From positions 7,204,720 to 7,268,719 of the forward strand of contig OX365950.1 of NCBI GenBank assembly GCA_947247005.1: a stretch of 64,000 nucleotides of DNA, in the 5' to 3' direction. This DNA comes from Spisula solida (taxonomy: Eukaryota; Mollusca; Bivalvia; Venerida; Mactridae). A program made the translations under genes and the position numbers. Each line of letters begins with the position of its first letter. Within the stretch, counting starts at the first letter, position 1. The notes below the pieces were generated by a model. The model was not told where the DNA came from. It did not search any database and saw nothing but the letters and a program-made list of their open reading frames with translations. Of this stretch, positions 1-10,263 are shown piece after piece.

Positions 1-403
1 ATGATAGACTAGGTTTAACGTTACCATCAGAAGCCGCGCATCAATCGTTAAATGACATTATTGTATCATTTGTTACTTTACACTTCTGACACAACCCATC
101 GATACTGATCACTCGCAGAGCTTCTTCGTCCCCCTTGACTTAAGCGGCAAAACCAGAGACGACAAAAGAGGTTGTTGAGCCATACATAATTATGCATTCA
201 TATAAAATGACTTATTGGAATTTAGCTAATTGACTGTTAATACAAGTCGTCGCTGAAAATTACTGTATACACCTGCTTATAAGGTGAACTCGACCATAAG
301 ACGCATGCGTATAATGAATGAGCGATTACTCCCTCATATTAGTCGAGTAGCCTTATGAGCGAGTAAATACGGTAACAGGTTTGAGTGTAGTTTTTGCCTT
401 TAA

Positions 404-1386
404 GGTGATTCCAAACTCTTAATTTGTTCTGTACAAGATGCATCAAACACCTGATTTTTATGAAAAAAACACTCATGATAGTGATTGTGCAAACCCATAA
501 CAGTTTTGCTCGGACAGTTTTCAAAATATTTTAGAATTTTGGGAACCCCCCCCCCCCCCCTAAAAACTGATATTTGCATTTTACCGAAAAAGTTTGACAT
601 TTAATTACATGAAACTTGGCTTGCACGACATTTCGTATATACGGAATCACACGATAACGTTTGTTTTAGACTATGCATGTTATGTGTATTTTCAAATGAT
701 ATTTTAAAATATGTGATTTTTCATTTTTAAGTTATATGAAAAAAATAGTTGAATAACATTCTGTTTTCGTACATGCAACAAGTAGAGTAACAATTATAGA
801 TGTTTTTTCGCAAACTTCATAGCAGTTGCTCGCCTAGATTTTTTTAATTGACACTTTAGTGTTTTCGGAAATGTCAAAAACCATGAGAGTTTACAAAATA
901 CATCAACGTTTTGAATACGTTGTATCCAGTTTTCGCGATAATTTGTTTTTGAAAAATGTGTATATTTGAAGATGAGCCCATGCTCTTTTGCACTAGCTAG
1001 TCTATATCCTTACGAGTTAAATGCAAAAGAACATTCCTCTAAAGAAGTCGGAATGCTTGCTAAACAAATATTAAAACTTGGATACAATTTTGTGTGTGCG
1101 CATTATAACCCGTTTCACATACGTTGTAGCTAGTATTCGCGAGTGTTGCTGTTTCATGGTTTAGAATAAATGGCACATAAAATTTCAGCTATAGCTTTAT
1201 TCTGCAAGCTTATTATAGTATAATATAGTAATAACTTTACAGTAAATTCGCGATTTTAAGACATGAGAACATGCTGACACATCAATTTTAAGTTTTTCGT
1301 ACTATTTCATCATGTCAGACGCTTTCAATACGTCTTATTTATACAGATTTCTAAACTTTCGCTTAACTGAAGAGTTGGGAATCACC
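404..1386. mobile_element. Non-autonomous DNA transposon with TTAA target duplication (piggyBac-like)
   Basis: Terminal inverted repeats are visible: ggtgattccaaactctt at 404-420 and aagagttgggaatcacc at 1370-1386, 16 of 17 positions matching. The element is flanked by TTAA at 400-403 and 1387-1390. The paralogous copy of a0 at about 10655-10675 has the uninterrupted site with a single TTAA ('acctttaaatatctcgac'), so the insertion is directly visible. At 983 bp with no long open frame it is non-autonomous. A run of 15 C lies at 546-560. TTAA duplications are the hallmark of the piggyBac superfamily; assignment to it is an inference because no transposase is present. Confidence 0.85.
546..560 (+). 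repeat. Homopolymer run of 15 C
   Basis: An uninterrupted C15 tract sits in otherwise AT-rich sequence, inside the TTAA-flanked element at 404-1386. It generates spurious glycine codons in a minus-strand frame. The length could be affected by sequencing error. Confidence 0.9.
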
Positions 1387-1482
1387 TTAAATATCTCGAC
1401 ATTGAATGTGACCAAATTAAAATGTTAACTAGAAACGTGGGCATTATATACAGTTTGACAGTTTCACAGTTTTATTGGTATA

Positions 1483-1683
1483 GTCCGCCCTGGATAATGT
1501 GATATTTACAAACATTAATCGGTTTGGTCAACTGTGGCAAAATTCGGTTTACAAATTACTTAAATAAACAGATAAGGTCAGTATTGTACTTAAAACATCA
1601 CTGATAATCGTTAATAAATAATTGCAATCCACCTTTGTGGAATATACCAAATTTTCCCGCCTATCACATTATCCTGGGCGCAC
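1483..1683. mobile_element. 201-bp MITE with TA target duplication
   Basis: The ends are inverted repeats of each other: gtccgccctggataatgtga on the left and, read on the opposite strand from 1683, gtgcgcccaggataatgtga, with two mismatches. TA lies on both sides (1481-1482 and 1684-1685). The paralogous copy of a0 near 11355-11375 lacks the insertion ('attggtattatcggcattt'). TA duplication and short size suggest a Tc1/mariner-mobilised MITE. Confidence 0.75.
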
Positions 1684-1910
1684 TATATCATCGGCATTTG
1701 AAATGCCATTTACACAATAAAACAAGATAGTCACGACCAAATTATATATTCAGCTAGTGGAAAAAATTACGACAGGAAGATAAATTGTAATAAAACTGAA
1801 GAAAATATAAGTGATCAACTACATTTAACTGAGAATGAGATAGACCTGCTAATAAACACTGCATTATTTTATAGATTACTGAACTGTGTGGTTGCCATCG
1901 CAATTTGTTA

Positions 1911-2093
1911 GGTACAAAATGGTGTGTCGTGGTTTTATCTCACACATTGCATGCGTACAAACCTAAGTAGAGTGATCTATAAGAGAAACCAATGCACTTC
2001 TCCGAGCAGAACAGTAGCAGTTAGAAGTGTACTGATGGTTGTAGAAATTGTAATCATTGTAACTAATTATTGCAGGAAGCAAGAACATGGGAC
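1911..2093 (+). repeat. Block M1 of family A, first copy
   Basis: The conserved block begins 'ggtacaaaatggtgt' and continues with a TATA-like 'ctataagagaaacc' (ctataaaagaaacc in other copies), then 'ttctccgagcag' and 'gtagaaattgtaatcattg'. It is repeated at 2893-3065, 19020-19150, 23525-23700 and 30825-31000, and inverted at 12910-13130. Some copies carry a short open frame starting at the ATG in 'ggtacaaaatgg', but others carry stops or shifts. It is therefore listed as repeat, not gene. Confidence 0.75.
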
Positions 2094-2586
2094 AGAGTGT
2101 CATTCCAAAAACCCAGGTCCCTATCTTAAAGGTCAAGGTCACAGTTGGAGGCCAAAGATCAAATTGATATTGAATCAAATTGTCTTGACCATAACTTTGC
2201 CATACATGACCCATCTTTCTTATTTTTGGCATGAATGTTAGCCACTATGCAGCGGAGTGTTATGCCCCGATCGTCCGAAGTATCTCAATCTGAGCAACAT
2301 CTCATCTTAAATACTGACATGTGTCTTTGTGTTAATTTCCATGCAAGGCTGGTCTCAAAATTAGCATCACTAAAAGGAAATGTTATTCTGAGTTTATTAC
2401 ATAAATTTCAATGGCTGGAGCTCCAGATTTATCTGTAATTCCGACTCTAATCTTAGCAAAATATCCAGTTGAGTTGAGATTACTACTTGATATGCTTCGG
2501 GAGATCGGGGCCAGGTAGCTGTCTCAAAGGTCAAGGTCATAGTTGGAGGTCAAATGTCAAATTGAAGCTTTTACAGACCATAACTT
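2094..2586. mobile_element. Interspersed bivalve repeat fragment ('ggtcaaggtcac' type)
   Basis: The sequence interrupts family A between M1 and M9 and contains 'aaaggtcaaggtcacagtt', 'ggaggccaaagatcaaatt' and a second degenerate pass at about 2515-2580 ('aaaggtcaaggtcatagtt'). This wording is familiar from an abundant bivalve interspersed repeat; I recognise the phrase pattern, not a catalogued name. The edges are set by where family A wording stops and resumes. Confidence 0.65.
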
Positions 2587-2892
2587 ACATTTATTGTTGC
2601 TATCTGGCGGACGGGATAGCCTTGGTCTTGTATTCTTTTATGAGAAATAAACGAATTTGATCAATCTTTTAAAGCATGGATAACAGTTTAGATTTGTTGC
2701 AGATATTATCTATACGTATATGTTTCATTAACTAACGTGTCGCATTCATTTCCTTTGTCTATCATCTTAATGAAACTGTCCCTTTGACAGCATTTCTCCC
2801 ATCATTTCCATAATAAATGCTAATAAACAATATGCATTATGCAATAGCTGTTTTATAAATTACCGTTGTGTTGTTTCAATAGCATTTTCTTA

Positions 2893-5754
2893 GGTACAAA
2901 ATGGTGTATCGTGGTTATCTCACACAGTTTATGCGAACAATCCTAATTAGAGGGTTCTATAAAAGAAACCAATGCACTTCTCCTAACAGAAAATTAGCAA
3001 GTTGTAGTGTAATGTTGACTGTAAAAATGGTAATCATTGTAGTTAACTATGGTAAGAATCAAGAAAATGTGATTAAAACTTTACTATGTGTTTGCTCTGC
3101 GGACAAAGTGTTTTTAAATAATGTGAGGTTTGTAGTTTATAATGTTACTGTGTTAATGTGTGGGTACTGCTAACTGGAGTCTGGATGATATTAAACATAA
3201 GTAAGTAAGTAAGTAAGTAAATTGTTTATTATAGTGACTTGCGCATTCATATGTACAAACAATCATTTTTACAATACACAGGGAAAGAGGCACTCGGCCC
3301 AATAGGCCTATATGTCACCTTAACAATAGTAGGTAATTTAAATTGTATGTGCATGAAAATTAGCCTCATTTTTCCTGAACCAGACGACTTAGTCCGAATT
3401 ACAAGCACTTGCATCATGTTGACATGGTTTCACTGACTGATGAGTTGTCAATCCCTCATTTGTAACCACAATGTAACGATATTTAATACGACATGTTGCA
3501 TGCATACTAACCAACCACAGACTGCTGCAACACTGTAATGTAATTCATCTCTTATATGCCTGAGTCAAGTTCAAGCGAATTTCATCTGCTTTTTGCAGGC
3601 ATTATTATGAATGAATTCCTCAATGTACCGTTTGACCCGGGAACGACGTTTATTCTGACATCGTGATAGGGTTATTATGAATATTGTTATTAAATATGGA
3701 GTTTTTTACTGTCTTTTGTAGAAACTCATCATGTATAAAGGTTCGACTGATTAGAATAAGAATTTCACCAGAGCTTAACATTAGGAACGCTGTTCATTTC
3801 ATGTTAGCAAACTCGTTTATAATTACACCTGTATTGGTGCTATACATTTCACAATTTCATTTGTCTGACTCAACAGATTATCAAAATCACATTAATAATT
3901 GATAATACCACCACAGATAGTTGCCAGTTTTTCTATTTACCCGTCATAACTTATCCACAGGAAAAACGAGATCTTTTGGGATTATTCATATTGAAATTAC
4001 ATGATCTTGAATAATTTATGGGATATTTTGCTATCATAGAACTTGAACTTGTGGTCCAGACAATGTTTTAAGTAGATGAAGAATGGGCGTGAAGTGAAAC
4101 AGTCCTTGGTTCATATTCTATCATTATAATTGACTTTTAACAAACGCAATTCTCAAAAGTACGGACGGAATCGATGATTTAATCACGGAGTACAATATTT
4201 CACAAATCAGACGTTGGTTGCAAATACAGAACCAACTTCACAAAATTACTCTTCTTTCTCCATACTTGTTCAACATGCTCTACCTACCCAACATTACATA
4301 TTTGCACTACTTTTGCACAGGTCTGATTGTGTAATGCTCTATGGTTCTTCAGTTTTTTAGTTCACCTACTTTTCCAAACCCTTGTGTTGATTCATTCGAT
4401 TGCTTGTATACATAATACTTTGCCGAGTGGTTTGGAAACTCGTTTATGGATTTCATTCTACAAATGATCTGTTCCGTTTCGACATGACCAGTTAGTGAGC
4501 CATCGACATTCACGTCCACTGTCATATTTGCTGTATTATTTGCGAGATTACCCCCTTTATAACAACTTATCGAGTTGAGAACAATATTAACGCATCATAC
4601 GTGTATGGCATCATAAGCATATCTGACATCACTTATTTATTAAGTGATTTAAGTACTTCGCGATCGTTGCACTTTCTTCCAATATAATGTTCAATACAAA
4701 AGACTTTGCCCTTCTTGCTTGCCTTAGCATTTCAATAAAGTAGCTATTTTTATTGATCGTTGAATATATAATGAATATTCATTTGCCGTTGGTATTACAA
4801 TGTTTGTAGGAGCTGCGCTTTGTTGATGACAACCCACTCTATACTTTTTCGGTCTTTCATCTTTATCTTAAAATTATAACAATGTCTTAGTAGAAAATGA
4901 AAATCAAGACAATTTGAATGAATGAGCGATATTGGGTACGTCGTTATCGTTTGCTCACATGCCAACACTATTCAGAAAACAGACAAACAGTCGATCATAT
5001 TATTCGATAAAGAGAAATTTGCAGACCAAGTTGTACTCGTATGTTGCTGAAACTATGGATGATATATGTCTATATGGTCACTTTAGTCTGTCAACCGATC
5101 AGTTAAAGTAATATCACATTTTTGCATGGTAGTACTTATCGATCTGTCAGCACACCCATACATCTTGTATTGTCACACTGATTTACTTCCGGAGTATACT
5201 TTGTAGATGTACTTCCGTTTATTTACAGTTATACGAGGGTTCTTGGACAGCTCCTAACACTTCTTGTGCAAATCAATCTCAGATAGGAACAGTGTAGATG
5301 CGCTACTGGCACGGCGCATTGTTAGCATAGAAACTGACAATTTTAAACCTTGGTATTTTACCAGTGGTCAAATACCTTCAACTGATAATTCATGAGATAT
5401 ATTTGGCAATAGATAACAGATAACCTGGTGCAATTATATCAGCAAAAACATGGAACCGACGATACACAAACACTCTCGCTTTCAGTTACTTTATATATTA
5501 TCATTTGACAGCATTTCCCTCTTTATTTGTACGGTAAATGCTAAGAAACTAAAATAATTGTCAATGGTTGTTTCGAAAATTGCCGAAGACAATGTGTAAT
5601 GCATTGCTGAAAAACTGCCTATAAATGTTGAACTTGATATCATATGTAATTGATACTTAACATATAGGTTGATCAATGATTCATATCGAGTAGGTTGGGC
5701 TATATTCTTTGCATTCTAAAACATTGTTAATTATTTAGATAAAGGGGTTTATAC
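2893..5754 (+). repeat. Family A copy A2 (M1-M8, M10)
   Basis: This nearly complete unit has M1 2893, M2 3380, M3 3880, M4 ('aagtacggacggaatcgatg') about 4155, M5 ('catgaccagtt') 4480, M6 4640, M7 4915, a region ending 'gagatatatttggcaat' at 5394, and M10-like sequence from 5490. It is the best reference for the inverted segment in copy A3b. Short open frames at 3239-3436 and 3684-3902 are not preserved in the other copies. I see no gene. Confidence 0.7.
3180..3330 (+). mobile_element. Retroposon-like tail with (GTAA)n
   Basis: A segment absent from the matching position of copies A5 and A6 contains 'ctggatgatattaaaca', then (GTAA)5 at about 3201-3220, then 'attgtttattatagtgac' and 'aataggcctatatgtcacc'. 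A 3' end with short tandem tetranucleotides is typical of some non-LTR retrotransposon tails. No reverse transcriptase coding is present, so class assignment is tentative. Confidence 0.45.
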
Positions 5755-6860
5755 ATACAACCTTATTAAAGCTATACAAATCCCAATGCACTTCTCGGAG
5801 CAGAAACGTAAAACATTGAAGTGTAATGTTAACTGTAGAAAGGATAATCATTGCAACGTTATGATATAAATGTAAATTTATGTAATTTATCATAGCATGA
5901 CAACACTTTCGTTGCAAATCTTGGTCGTCCACCCTATCCCCTTAAATGTATTTGCATGAAGGGGTGGTCTAGTGACGACAACGAATGGGACCGACGACGT
6001 ACTAGATATTGACATTTCGTGAAGAAATTAAGGAATATATCTTGTTATATCAGGCGAAAGTGGTTATTTTCGATTGCATGAGGTACATATAAATTAGGCT
6101 TTGTCGAGTGATTTAACTTGATCGCTTGTATCTTTTATTTTGTTAGCACTGGCTACGGGATTCCATTTTGGAGGGGGAATGTGTTGCGTTCCCTCAGTGT
6201 TATATATACATGTATATAGAGCGATTTTGATTTGATCGACTGCTACGATATTCTATGGATAGAATTTCAAATTCCTGTGATTGGTGTTAAAAATGTTGTA
6301 ATCACATTATCTGGACTCAATACATTACTAAAACTATATTAATAATTGATATAACCACCATAGCTAGTTATCAGTTTTTTATTTACCAGTTAGGAGTTTT
6401 TTACTGCTGTAAAAATGAGACCCTTCTGGAATTATCGTAATTAAAATTACTTAATCTTGAATCAACTATGTCGTGTCGTTCTTCACGCGCTCTTCTGTTC
6501 CTGTTGGTTTATTCCTTCGATCATACCACAATACCATTTAGTCGTATGGTTTAGGCATCCGTATTGAGTGTGTGGCACGAACTTTTGAATGCCGATGTGT
6601 TCGTCTTGTGATCAAGCAGCTAGTTAAATATTAGGATCCACGTGAATTCAAGTTGTCAAATACATAAGAATGAGATAGAGTTAGCAATAGAAGGTGCGAC
6701 CAACAGACATAGTAATGCTATTATGACACTTAATGCTTGAGACAGACGATCTACAAACATTCTCGTGTCCAATGAGACCTTAATGTCACACAATCTAGAC
6801 TGACCACTTATAAAGATGTCTGCCTTTTTGTTTCTTTTAAAATATAATAACAAAACTGCA
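5755..6860 (+). repeat. Family A copy A3, heavily deleted
   Basis: It retains part of M1 (5755-5860, TATA-like box degraded to 'gctatacaaat'), M3 (6330-6470), a block 'gtcgtgtcgttcttcacg' at 6469-6620 (shared with 16815-16950 and 32525-32660) and M8 (6660-6850). M4-M7 are missing. I see no gene. Confidence 0.6.
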
Positions 6861-8080
6861 TCGGACTTGCCTTTTTACCATCACATCCACTACGCCCTCA
6901 GTTGAATTGTGATACAAAACATATAAATAACAATTAATCGGATACCTATTTAGTGAAGGGCGTAAGCAATGTGAACGAAATATTCTTCACTTATTTATAA
7001 ACACCATTTGACTAAATAAGATAACCTAGTGTTTAAGTTGTCAGTCTGTAATCAAGCTTAGAGTTATTATGATACAGAATAAACTAACAGTTTGGTGTTG
7101 CGATGAAAGATGTGCGTTATTATTTAGCAAAATCATAACGGAATTATCACATGCTGAACTGTTAAAACAACAATTACTAACTATTGAACTAATGATACAT
7201 TTCAGCTAGTAATAATATGTATTAAAAATGGAATCGTATCTACTCTAAGGCTTGCTTCGGGTTAGAACTGTTTAAACAATGTTGCGCCTTTTTCCAGACT
7301 CAAAATTATAATTTATGTTATTATATTCATAACTGAACTAGGGTGTTACACATACAATTTACATGAAATCTTACTGGGACTACCGCATTGAAAAAAAGAC
7401 TTCTTCAATAAAAACACATTCATGGGCTTCATGTGCAAACCGCGTATAAGTATAATCGTTCATTCAGAGTCGCTCGTTTTATACAAAACATTGTCTGAAC
7501 GTGCACAGCGTATTCACAAAAGTATGTTTTAGTACTACTATCTTATAAATTTGTCTCAAGAGTGTCTCTCAACTCCTCATTCATTATACTAACTGATTTC
7601 CTCCTGATGTTCAACTCATCATCATGTCTGCCTAATTCCTACTCGAGTTATTTTCCTGTCAAGCAAATACGACAATCTTCTAGTTTCTGTGACATGGCTT
7701 TAATTACTTGATAGATTTATATCCGCGTTCAGTCTTCCCTCCATTAACAATCCAGTCCGACGGAAAAACATTACAATATATTCTTATTGGACATAAACAG
7801 CAGTCAAGGTGATAGGTTGTTAACTTGTTAGCTGCTCTGAGAGAAAGAATATTGTAGTTAATTATATGATACTCTGTAACCATTTTTTACCTACGGTCGA
7901 TATGCTGATAAGGTACTTGTATTGCGTACAACATCAACATACCGGTTATTTGAAAATCTGAAACTATTTGTTGACTGATACCCATGATGCATATGTATGA
8001 AAGTTGTGACTCAGCGTTAAAAATGCCGAGCACAGCTTTTATTTGCCAGTCAGCTTTCTGCTGAAATATGGCAGGCATAT

Positions 8081-8141
8081 GTATTGGAACTCGAGTCGCC
8101 ATATAAGACGACAAGCGCGCTTACCACTGAGCTGCGGAGAC
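8081..8141 (-). mobile_element. tRNA-like fragment (tRNA pseudogene or SINE head)
   Basis: Read on the minus strand, it begins gtctccgcagctcagtgg and continues to a B-box-like 'gactcgagttcca'. The A-box-like region 'cagctcagtggtaagcg' and the B-box-like region are spaced as in tRNA genes. An intact cloverleaf is doubtful because the B box departs from GGTTCRANTCC. A SINE head or pseudogene is more likely than a working tRNA gene. Confidence 0.5.
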
Positions 8142-8196
8142 AACATGTTCTACATTAAGCCATAAGCATATGATTTCAACTCGCCGTAAATTTGAG

Positions 8197-8234
8197 ATTT
8201 GCCCTTGTCGGGGCTATCAGTGACAAGGGCAAAT
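8197..8234. repeat. Perfect 13-bp stem hairpin
   Basis: atttgcccttgtc at 8197-8209 pairs perfectly with gacaagggcaaat at 8222-8234 across a 12-nt loop. It sits between a tRNA-like fragment and a minisatellite and may be the end structure of an interspersed element. No poly-T follows, so it is not called a terminator. Confidence 0.8.
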
Positions 8235-8275
8235 TAATTAATTAGGCTTATAAGGTAATGTATTAAATGGTTAAT

Positions 8276-8600
8276 GTGTCTCTAAGACGAATGGTAGATC
8301 CGTCAAAATGTGTCTCTTTGGAGATAAGGCAAATGCGTCAAAATGTGTCTCTAACTCACATGAGATGGAATACATGCGTCAACATGTGTCTCTAACTCAC
8401 ATGAGATGGAATACATGCGTCAACATGTGTCTCTAACTCACATGAGATGGAATACATGCGTCAACATGTGTCTCTTACTCACATGAGATGGAATACATGC
8501 GTCAAAATGTGTCTCTAACTCACATGAGATGGAATACATCCGTCAACATGTGTCTCTAACTCACAGGAAATAGGACACATGCGTCAAAATGCGTCTAACG
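8276..8600 (+). repeat. 41-bp minisatellite
   Basis: Unit starts (gtgtctct) fall at 8276, 8310, 8345, 8386, 8427, 8468, 8509, 8550 and 8591. The first two units are shorter (34 and 35 bp); from 8345 the spacing is exactly 41 bp. The core reads gtgtctctaactcacatgag and then 'atggaatacatgcgtcaaca'. Units at 8345-8508 are nearly identical. There are no unique spacers, so this is a minisatellite and not a CRISPR. Confidence 0.95.
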
Positions 8601-10263
8601 TTACATACAGACTAGGTAATTACGTATTTCCATGGAGTAAAGGGTTAATCATCTACAAGTCCTGGTGACGAATACATGGACGTGACCATACTTTATTATA
8701 GATACAACATGGTTACATATTTATTATTTCGATTCTAACACAGCCAATGTTCTGCATTAGAACGCATTCGCTTCAACTATTTACATTAGGGGAAGTTTCT
8801 AGTTGTGTTAGAATTTAAAGCTTCTAAAATCTTAGCTCAAATTCAGTGTTTTCCTCTTTGTGCGACAACTCTCAAATTTGAGGTCTTACCTTTAATGTGT
8901 TGTGATACATACTGGTGTTTCGAATAGTCAGCGAATTTGTGACAATATTTCGATGACGTTTAGATTGAATTAGATTTTCTAAGAGATCCAGTTTCTCAAA
9001 ATCTGATTTAGCTAGTTTAAATGCAGCGTTAAGTCTATACGTGGTCTTAAAATTGCCCATATTATGTTTCTGTCTGGTGCCCCCTGGTGCTGTTTACATA
9101 CATACATGTATTCTGTTTCGATCCTTACAGAATGACTTTGTAACTTGTAGAGTTGTCATCCCCGCGACCTGAATGTTTCAAAGAACAAGTACATGTAGTT
9201 GTTTACATTGATGGCCGTATCGTAATTATAAAATTTGAGCAATAAATTTTATCACTCAAAATTCGATGTAACAATACCACGTGACTTTGCCACCATAAAA
9301 GGCGTCAAATCAAAGTCAAAATTTGTCAGCATTGGAAGATGAAAATAATATTTTATTTCCATACCGGTTTATATGAAACATATACGCCATAAGGGAAAGT
9401 ATGTGAGCTTTTCACTAAATGAAGGATCCCTATCAGCAGTTTGGTCGTTATTTCCAGCACCTAGGAAAAGAAGACGGCTTTAAACTGTAGTCCGCTCGTA
9501 TACAACTGCTCCGTAGGTTTCACAGGGTGCAAGAAATAACGGCTCAGCTGCTGACAAATATCATTATATTCTGTTGAAACTTTAAAGTATATACTTTTCC
9601 CATTGACTGGCGTATGTTTCATCGAAATTGATGAAGAAATAAAACTCTTATTTTTTGTGAAGCGAAGAAATTGTTGACAAATTTCCTCTTGGAGTTGTAG
9701 CCTTAAGTGATGTCAAGTTCAAACTCTGATCTAGGCATATGTTGTGATACTTTGGGAGCTAAAAATGTGGTTGACTAAATTAGGTGACGACTTCCACAAT
9801 TTCTGGTGTTGCATGACTTGTGTCGTTAATGGAACACTGTTACTTTGATGTCCATGAATAGTTCGTATGTAACATACAATAGGCCGAGGGCACTGCATGA
9901 GTAGCTTCGAGTAATTTGCTGCATTTATTAAACAAGTTTGATGGAATTGATAAAATCAATTACTTGATCTGGTTTTGTTCGGCAGGGAAAACATTTCTAA
10001 TAAAAGCATGAGGTAATGAACCCGAATGTAATATTTTATTCATATCAATTGTATATAAAACTATGAAAGCCATGTTTTACGGCAAAAACTTTAGTCATTA
10101 TACACAATAACAGCGTCCACCACCGCGAGGCTAATGAGACTTCAAGCCATATTTGTTATTTCATCAGTTAACTATCACGAATTAACACATGCCTGGTAAT
10201 TCTAGATCTGCTGAGTCATAAGATATGATAATAAGTTAATATACCACTATAAATCTGCCTAAA

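Larger units (their letters stand above)
1..2892 (+). repeat. Family A copy A1 (leading segment a0, then M1, M9, M10)
   Basis: The opening segment a0 (1-403 and 1387-1830, interrupted by two mobile elements) reappears at 10264-11535. A first M1 block (1911-2093) follows, then a bivalve-type interspersed fragment, then M9 (2605) and M10 (2753). There is no supported gene. The two short overlapping open frames at 1924-2241 and 1963-2232 lie over M1 and the inserted fragment, and they break in the other copies. Confidence 0.7.
6861..10263. other. Spacer with no recognised family A or B blocks
   Basis: About 3.4 kb in which I recognise neither array family, apart from the tRNA-like fragment at 8081-8141, the hairpin at 8197-8234 and the 41-bp tandem array at 8276-8600, listed separately. 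The longest open frames (about 60-75 codons) are at the level expected by chance in AT-rich DNA. I see no gene. Confidence 0.55.

Noticed and set aside
1924..2241. 105-codon frame over M1
   Set aside because: The second half is an inserted interspersed repeat, and the same block in copies A5, A6 and A8 carries stops or lies in another frame.
8276..8600. CRISPR-like array
   Set aside because: There are direct repeats of 41 bp with no unique spacers, in eukaryote-like DNA. It is a minisatellite.
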